Shown here in pieces: positions 57,837-64,000 of a stretch of 64,000 bases of DNA. Each line of letters opens with the position of its first letter. The first letter of the stretch is position 1. Both the position numbers and the translations under genes were made by a program. The notes under the pieces are model-generated. The model was not told the DNA's origin. It ran no database searches and saw nothing but the letters and a program-made list of their open reading frames with translations. This DNA is from Thermothelomyces thermophilus ATCC 42464 (Eukaryota > Ascomycota > Sordariomycetes > Sordariales > Chaetomiaceae): NCBI RefSeq assembly GCF_000226095.1, contig NC_016474.1, positions 2,108,001 to 2,172,000 of the forward strand. The letters run 5' to 3'.

Positions 57837-58289
57837 TGTCATGAGCCAACCATATACTACGACCCGGTGGGGCATAGAAGGCTGAATGAGCCACTAACCA
57901 AGAAGGGCACAAAGCGAGGCTGACACAGGATCGCTAAGGAGCGCGGGCTACCACAGGCGAACGATTGCCAAAAAGGGAAAGATAGCGGAGGATAGCTGGC
58001 TACCAAAGGCGATCCAAGGGCAGGATAGAAAGGGACTATGAGCGATCGGCAGAAGTATATATACATGTAAATAGTCACTCGTTATGGTGGACTCTGGGAG
58101 TTCACCAGTGGTAACAATCACAATCACAGTACTCATACCAAGCATTGTTAATTACTGTGAGAGACAACTCTAAGTGTTGTTGTGAACCCTTTGGCTTCAC
58201 CGAATCCCTTAGACGACCTGCCTGCTTGTCCCGCCTAATCTACCTCCGTCTAGACCCTTTCAGAAGAAGTCTGAGTTGGGTTCGTCACA
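57837..58289 (+). repeat. 3' LTR of the gypsy element
   Basis: 453 bp, same length and ends as the 5' LTR, with about 13 differences, all transitions. Followed by CCAAA. The purine-rich tract gaagagggggc lies just upstream. Confidence 0.95.
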
Positions 58290-60786
58290 CCAAAAGCTAG
58301 AGAGCTATATTATAGGAGGTAACTAACTAGCCGGACCTATTATAGAGACTAAAGCGGTAGGTAAGGCTATAAAGCCACCTACCGGTCGACCTTCTAAAGC
58401 TCCTAGCCTTTGAAGGAAGGCTTATAACTTACTAATAGAAGGCTAGAGCATTGGCTAATAAGTTCTTTCCGAACCTAGAAGCAGACCTATTAGATATTGA
58501 TAACCTAGATCTAAATGACTACTAGGAGCCGAAGTTTGAAATAAGCTAAGAGGTTATAATAGGTAAAGTTAAGGTAGTACTAGCTAGGGCGGCCCTATAG
58601 AAAGCCCTAGAGGAGGACCTCCTTCCTATAGGTCTATTAAAGGCCTATAGGCGGCTGCTCTACTAGATACTAGTAAAACTAGCCTTAGAGAGCCTATAGC
58701 TCGGCTATTTTCTGGCCTAGTTTAAAAGGGCTAAGACAATAGTTCTCTGTAAGCCCGGTAAACCTATATAAGCCTACTTTACTCTAGGTAGCTATAGGCC
58801 TATAGCGCTCCTACTAATAGTAGGCAAGGTATTAGAGGCTATAGTCGCCTGGAAGGTAACGGCTATCATAGAGGCCTATAGGCTTCTCCTAGCTAAGTAA
58901 ATAGGCAACTAGGAACATAGGTCTATAGAACTAGCCATTTGGCTTGTTATAGCTTAGGTCTAGGAGGCTTAGAGGTATAAGGCAGCTACCTCCTTCCTAT
59001 AGCTCGACATCTTAGGGGCTTTCAATACCGTTAACTATACCCGGCTACTAGCCACTTTACAGAGCCAGGGCTTCCCGAAGTGGTTAGTGGTCTAGGTTAG
59101 GAAGTGGCTATAGGATAAGGTAGCTATCCTTTACTTCGATAGCTAGGAAACGGAGGATATAGCGGTAAGGGCTAGGGTCCTATAGGGGTTACCCCTCTCC
59201 CCTATACTATTTATCCTCTATATAGCCTCCCTTTACTAGGCCATTTACTAGGCTAGCCCTACGGTTAGTTTAATAGGCTTTGCTAACGATACTAACCTCC
59301 TAGCCTTTAAGAGGGCCGAGGAGGCCTATAATGGTTAGCTATAGAGGGCCTAGAAGGCCTGCCTTTAGTAGGCGAGGACCTAGGGTATAGCTTTCGCCCC
59401 GGAAAAGTGCGAGCTTATCTATTTTAATAGGGGCCGGAAATAGTAGTCGTAATCGCTAGAGCTCCTATAGCCTAGAGGAGGTACTACTACTATAGCCCTG
59501 TCGAAGTCGGCCAGATTCCTTAGGGTCTAGCTAGACTAGAGGCTATAGTAGGGCCCTTACTATATAAAGGTAGCTAAGAAGCTAGAAACCTGGGAGTTTG
59601 CCCTAACTAGGCTTATTATAAAGGCCTAGGGCCCTAGCCTCCTATAGGCCTATAAGGTCTATACTAAGTATATCTGTAATGTCCCAGCTTATAGGGCCTT
59701 GAACTTCTATAAGCCTACTAAGCTAGGGGATAAGCCGGAAGGCCTTGCTAAGAAACTATTAAAGGCCTAATATAGGGCCCTTTAAGTAGTTACTAGGGCC
59801 TATAAGGCTACCCCTATCTAGTGCCTTAAAATGGAAGCCTAGGTACTACCCCTTAACCTCTATCTTAACAAGAGGCTAGCCGACTTTGAAGCTAAACTCG
59901 ACTAGCTACTCCTATAGACTAGGGTAGGCCTAGGGGCCCTCTAGGTCCCTATAAGGACCCTTATCTAGCAGGCCTATAATAGGCTAAGCCAGAGGTTCCG
60001 GAAGAGAAGGGCAAGGGTAAGGGGCTAGGAGCCGAGGCCTATAGCCCTAGAGGTAGCGAGGTCGACAGTCCGGCAGTAGGTTTGGGAGGGCTATAGAGAG
60101 GGTTAACCCCCCCTATAGACCCTATAAAGGAGGCTATAGGCTACGGAACTAGCTATAGTGGCTAGCTAGAGCAACCGCTAGAGGCCTGACCAAGCCGGTA
60201 GGAAGATATGGCGCGTGTCAGACAAGGACCCCCCGTGTCTAGGTTTTATAGGGGAAGGCCTATAAAGGTACTAGGGCCTAACGAAGGCCTAGAGCTCCCT
60301 ACTAGTATAGGCCTATATAGGGGCTATCGGCCTCTATGACTTTCTGTTTAGGGCTTAAGTCCCAGGGGTTAGTACCCTTTACTATGCCTATGGCCGGGGG
60401 AGGGAAACCGTCGAGCACCTAGTTATTTGGTGCCCGAACCTACCAAGGAGCCGAACGTAGGAACCCTAGGAAATACGGTCGCAAAGGGACCTAGACCTCG
60501 TTTTGCGGGGTATAGGGGCCTGTAACTATCGTTTGGTAAGGAGGGTTCTATAGTGGCTAATGGACCTAGGGAGGCTCCCGGAATACCGCCTTACAAGAAG
60601 GCTAGACCGGGAAAGAAGGCCTCTTTAGGGCCGTTCTAGCCACTTCTCCTTTTCTTTGTAGTGTATTAGTATTCTGGATTAGGCGTTAAAGGAGGGACAG
60701 AGGTTTTTATCTAGCCTATTAGGCATGGTTTCCTTTATATATAAATAGAGAGGCTCTAGCATGCTTATTAGCATAACGGCGTAGGA

Positions 60787-60787
60787 C

Positions 60788-60818
<31 letters not shown>
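60787..60818. repeat. (TAA)n tract, 3' end of the LINE
   Basis: About ten TAA triplets directly after the 3' untranslated part of the LINE. This is a usual tail type for Tad-like and related non-LTR elements and fixes the element's right end. Confidence 0.85.
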
Positions 60819-60829
60819 TGGCTAGTAGA

Positions 60830-61670
60830 TTTAACGACTACCTAGGATGATTGGTTTCTTATACCTCCTAAGTTTATATAGGTAGTAAGAGTAGCTTACC
60901 TAGAAGATCCCCTAATGCCTTTAGATTATCTAGAGGTAGCCTTAATATAGTATTAGTATGAATTGTTCCTTTTGTACTATAGATTCTTTTTCATTAAGCA
61001 CCCTAAGATATAGGTAGTTCTATATATTTACTAGGAGCTAAACCTTAATCTTAATGCTTTAGAGCAGATGTTTAGAATCCTAAGACTTGCTCCTACCTAT
61101 ATAGAATTCTTCTATACCTATAAGGGAGCCCTAGCAAAGCGGTTATACCTGGTTTTTACGGAAATTAATAACGATAGTCTGTTTAGTTAATAGATTTACA
61201 CTATAGTTACCTACTAGGCCTAAGTTCTCGGTTTGTTCATCTAGGTATTTAGAGACATATAAGAATAACTCCCTCCCTTTGGTTAGAGGAAGAGCTAATC
61301 GGGGATATAGAAATCTAGCACCATACTAAGCCTACGAATAGTCCTACCGAAGGTCGACAACTAAGGTCACCCCTCTAAGGAATAAGAAGCCTATCACTAT
61401 CCATGCTATATAGCCATTCTATAGCTACGTTTTAATAGGTCCCGTCCTAGACAGATGGTACGGAAACTGCTATTAGAGTGACAAGAAGTGCTTATAGGAA
61501 GATATAGTTAATAATAGCTCCTAAGATCCTAACCTTCGGCTTATAGGTCGGGCTAAATTTGACCTTAATAGCTAGCTGAAGAATGTCTAGCTAATAATAT
61601 AGAAAAAGAGCTCTCTAATTTTAACGGATTTAGACGGTATAATTAGGGATCAACGGGCAGCTTATAAATA
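60830..61670 (+). mobile_element. Right part of an older coding relic interrupted by the LINE
   Basis: Coding texture in one + frame continues for some 800 bp right of the LINE, and a short frame beginning near 47,921 sits just left of it, ending at the same target bases. This suggests that the LINE landed in an older element's coding region. Segments such as APTYIEFFYTYKGALAKRL are readable but I do not recognise the family; a gag-like or other retroelement protein is possible. Old and heavily broken. Confidence 0.45.
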
Positions 61671-62555
61671 GGGTAGATAGCGTTTATAGGTAGAGAATTA
61701 GGGATTTAGGGAAAAGGGGCAAAGGCGGTATAGAAAAGGGGTAATTAGGGATTTAGGTAATAAAGAGCGAATAAAAGTAAAATCGAATAGGGTTAACTTA
61801 TATTTCTATTAATAGCTCGAAAGTCAAAATCTAGGTAGTTTCCCCCTAGTTCGTTCGACTATAAGCTCTTGCCATTACTATTATTACTCTTAGGCTTTAG
61901 ATCTAATAAGTCGGTTACTTAGTTATAGTTACCTAGTTTATCTAGGAGCTTTCTCTTTTACTACTACTTCTTTAAGCGCTTCTAGTAGTAAAGAACTTAC
62001 TTAGTTTTAGGGGTTCTACTTACCTAGAAAACTATTAGATTTGTCGGCTTTAAGCCAAACTTTATCCTATTTAAAAAACTTCTTAATATGATTTACAAAA
62101 TATAGTATCTATATAGTTGTACTATCAAGAGTCTCTAGGTAGTAGGTATTTCTATTCCTAACTTCCTAGACCTAGTATAGGCTATACTATCAGTACTAGA
62201 GTTTTCGAAACAAGTTTATATCAATCTGCCAAATATCATTATATACTAGAATAAGATTACTATTACAAACACAAGCTAACCTACGCCTATGGCCGGGCCG
62301 CGGCGGTCAGAGGGCCCGCGCCCAGGCACTAACAGGTATAACCCTGCTATGACAGGCACGATCGGGGCACGGCCGGGAAAAGGGGATGGCCGATCTATAG
62401 TATAAGATATACCTATTAGCCTACAGATCCGAAAGGGAGGTTTTCCTCCCTAAGGATCAGTCTATATAACTACGATTCGAAAGGGATACAAATAGGCAGC
62501 CTGCCAGCCCTAGAACAATTGACTCCCCCTACCCCTACAATCAGTACGACCCTGC
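61671..62555. other. AT-rich spacer with one GC-rich island
   Basis: Holds near-repeats of taattagggatttagg at about 61,699 and 61,743, and a GC-rich island (62,285-62,400, ggccgggccgcggcggtcag) unlike the surrounding AT-rich DNA. It may be the terminal or leader part of the retroelement that follows. Confidence 0.4.
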
Positions 62556-64000
62556 TTAGAAAGGCCTTCATAATAATGCTACCTCCCTTGATAACTAGCC
62601 TAACGGCAGGCTGCTCTAATAGTTTTCTAATCCTTCTTACCCTTTGTTAATCGAGATAGTACCGTCATTTAGCCGTTTAATATCTATAGGACTAGAGGAG
62701 GAACCCTCGAGCTAGAGCAAGACTCTTTTAGCCTAGTACCGGCCCTGAAACCATTCTAAACCCCTTTTTTATATTCTAAGACCCTTCGATTCGGAGCCCT
62801 TAGTATAAGGCCCTGACCATAAAGAACTTGTCTAGAATTTAGAAGGCTAGGTCAAAGAGCTAGAAAGGTTATAGTAGTTATAAGACTAGGAAAAATTCCT
62901 ACTAGGGAAGCTAGGACTATTAGATTATACTAAGGTCTTAAAACGACCTTAATTACCTACCGAATCCTCTAACTCTAATGATTTAGGATATTATCCTAAG
63001 GCTATTAAGGTCACTAATCTAATTTAATTTACTAATATAATGACCCACCGGTGATAATAAGAGTAGCTTTAAGATTTGTAATACGCTTTTTAGGGAGACT
63101 CTAAGCGGTTTAAGATATTATAGAATTATATTCTATTTACCTTTAATTATATAGATAAGTAACCTTGGAACTACTAGTATACCTATTATTACAATCTATT
63201 ACCTAAGGAATATAATTAGCTAGAAAATAACTAGATTCTATTTGAAGAATAGATAAATACCTATATAATTAACCTTATAGATTAGGCATCCTAAGTAGCT
63301 AAAGCTTTAAATTTGGCCTACTAACGAAACGGTTGATCCCTATAGGATCTTTACTATTACTTTAAATCCCTTAAAGTATAGTTTCCCTATTAGGATAAGA
63401 AAAGCCGAGCTTTAAGCTTCTATACTAAGTTATTACCTTTCCTTATTTAATATATTAACTATTACTATACCTATTGCCTAGAGATATAAAAGGGAATAGT
63501 ATAGTTAGTGTTATAAATTTAGTATAGCTTCTAGCGACCAAATTATAGTTAGACTACCCCCTTTTTACTACCAATTTAAGATTAACTACATTATATACCT
63601 AATATATCACATTTCTATATATTATTGTCCTACTATTAAACTAGACCTATGACAAAGCCGTAATCGGCCTTATAAGGCACCTTAAACTTTATATTAACCC
63701 TTACTCCTAAGATATAAGGCAGTAGATCGTGCTTCCGATATAGAAAGGAAGGATATTTTATAAGAGATTGCCTAGAAATAGTATAGGTTACCTCTTACTA
63801 ATAGGGCTAATACTCCAGTCGTTAGGGTTTAGGCTATTTTCGCTAGGAAAACAGGAGTCGTTTGTAATAGACCTTAATACTATAGGAATAGCTATAAAGG
63901 ATAACCTAAAAAGGGAGTATATATATATAGCTATTATAATAAATATATATAAAGGCGTTTTAATAATAGCAGATCTAAATTCTTATATAGAAGTAAATAT
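62556..64000 (+). mobile_element. Gag-like region of a second retroelement, cut by the window edge (fossil)
   Basis: One + frame keeps coding character for about 1.4 kb: a hydrophilic N-terminal part, a helical capsid-like middle (about 63,030-63,600, rich in Tyr/Leu/Gln) and a zinc-knuckle-like motif at 63,730-63,771 followed by a Gln/Arg-rich stretch. This order fits gag of a Ty1/copia or Ty3/gypsy element. Many breaks; saturated with RIP-type change, so older than the inserted gypsy copy. It continues beyond the window. Confidence 0.55.

Larger units (their letters stand above)
50677..58289 (+). mobile_element. Ty3/gypsy chromovirus-type LTR retrotransposon (fossil)
   Basis: A structurally complete but heavily broken element of 7.6 kb, with dozens of interruptions. 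Two 453-bp LTRs and a 5-bp target duplication CCAAA (50,672-50,676 and 58,290-58,294) define its ends exactly. Parts in order: gag (about 51,180-52,160) with a zinc-knuckle-like motif near 52,100-52,145; protease region (about 53,560-53,860); reverse transcriptase (about 54,350-54,980); RNase H (about 55,180-55,560); integrase (about 55,840-56,900); and a chromodomain (about 56,945-57,090), which marks a chromovirus. A purine-rich tract lies just before the 3' LTR. It sits inside the LINE and is the youngest layer of the nest. LTR difference is near 3%, inflated by RIP, so it is probably recent. Confidence 0.93.
47974..60819 (+). mobile_element. Tad1-like LINE (non-LTR retrotransposon), split by a gypsy insertion
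   Basis: Two parts, about 47,974-50,676 and 58,295-60,819, together about 5.2 kb, flank the LTR element. First part: an ORF1-like region with a Cys-rich knuckle motif near 49,110-49,150 (tgttagagctttggttatac), then the start of ORF2 with an apurinic endonuclease motif near 50,010-50,043 (GNFNLYYLVQD, compare GDFN..H..WD). Second part: reverse transcriptase with LDI..AFNTV (about 59,000-59,035), GLPLSPILF (about 59,188) and GFANDTN (about 59,274, the YADD box), then a C-terminal region with EHLVIWCPN near 60,415. The 3' end is (TAA)n. Flanking ggctagtaaa/ggctagtaga look like a target duplication. Very many RIP-type TAG codons; dead. Tad1 assignment rests on gene order and host. Confidence 0.78.

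Noticed and set aside
50677-58289. Gypsy copy as a currently active element
   Set aside because: Ends are complete but coding parts carry dozens of interruptions; it could at most be mobilised by proteins from another copy.
47974-60819. LTR element and LINE as two unrelated neighbours
   Set aside because: LINE endonuclease lies left and reverse transcriptase right of the LTR element, and the CCAAA duplication joins the halves, so it is an insertion.
60830-61670. Starship captain (DUF3435 tyrosine recombinase) for the relic right of the LINE
   Set aside because: I could not find the catalytic Arg...His-x-x-Arg...Tyr pattern or the known N-terminal motifs, so the similarity is too loose to claim.
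61640-61770. TTAGGG-like words as internal telomere sequence
   Set aside because: Only scattered ttagggattta words, not tandem TTAGGG arrays.

Overview
The window looks like a piece of a filamentous ascomycete chromosome, most likely a Sordariomycete. The evidence is short GT-AG introns of about 45-100 bp, GC-rich tightly packed genes, recognisable Pezizomycotina orthologues, and an AT-rich block full of transposon relics in which C-to-T/G-to-A type change (RIP, repeat-induced point mutation) has turned many codons into TAG/TAA. The species cannot be named from the sequence alone.

Layout. Positions 1-43,000 are gene-bearing and GC-rich. In order: COP9 signalosome subunit 1 (+), splicing factor Prp18 (-), a SAP18-family protein (+), a small complex I subunit (-), a glutathione S-transferase (+), an LCAT-like alpha/beta hydrolase (+), a Tc1/mariner transposase fragment (+), a four-TM membrane protein (+), a MIF-domain protein (+), the Rag GTPase Gtr2 (+), a Tc1/mariner deletion derivative with perfect 44-bp inverted repeats, a gamma-glutamylcyclotransferase (+), an unrecognised 349-aa protein (-), a gene-poor stretch of nearly 6 kb, a THADA/Trm732-type DUF2428 protein (-), Tim23 (+) and an unrecognised 253-aa protein (+). 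Several neighbours are divergent pairs sharing one upstream region: Prp18/SAP18, complex I subunit/GST, THADA/Tim23. The genes are housekeeping functions with no sign of a pathway cluster. Protein turnover, splicing, chromatin, respiration, nutrient signalling, tRNA modification and mitochondrial import are all represented.

From about 43.4 kb to the right edge the DNA is AT-rich and contains no intact host gene. It is a nest of mobile elements. A Ty3/gypsy chromovirus-type LTR element (50,677-58,289, two 453-bp LTRs, 5-bp target duplication CCAAA) sits inside a Tad1-like LINE (about 47,974-60,819, ending in a (TAA)n tract). The LINE in turn appears to sit inside an older coding relic. A second retroelement, showing gag-like sequence, runs off the right edge. 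The gypsy copy is visibly less RIP-altered than the LINE around it, which agrees with its being the latest insertion.

Most notable for follow-up: the layered insertion nest, the perfect-TIR mariner derivative, an 82-codon in-frame open frame directly after the SAP18 stop codon, a MIF-domain protein apparently lacking the catalytic N-terminal proline, and an antisense open frame inside the gypsy element. I found no convincing tRNA, rRNA or CRISPR locus. All exon boundaries are read by eye from splice signals and reading frame and have not been tested against transcripts.
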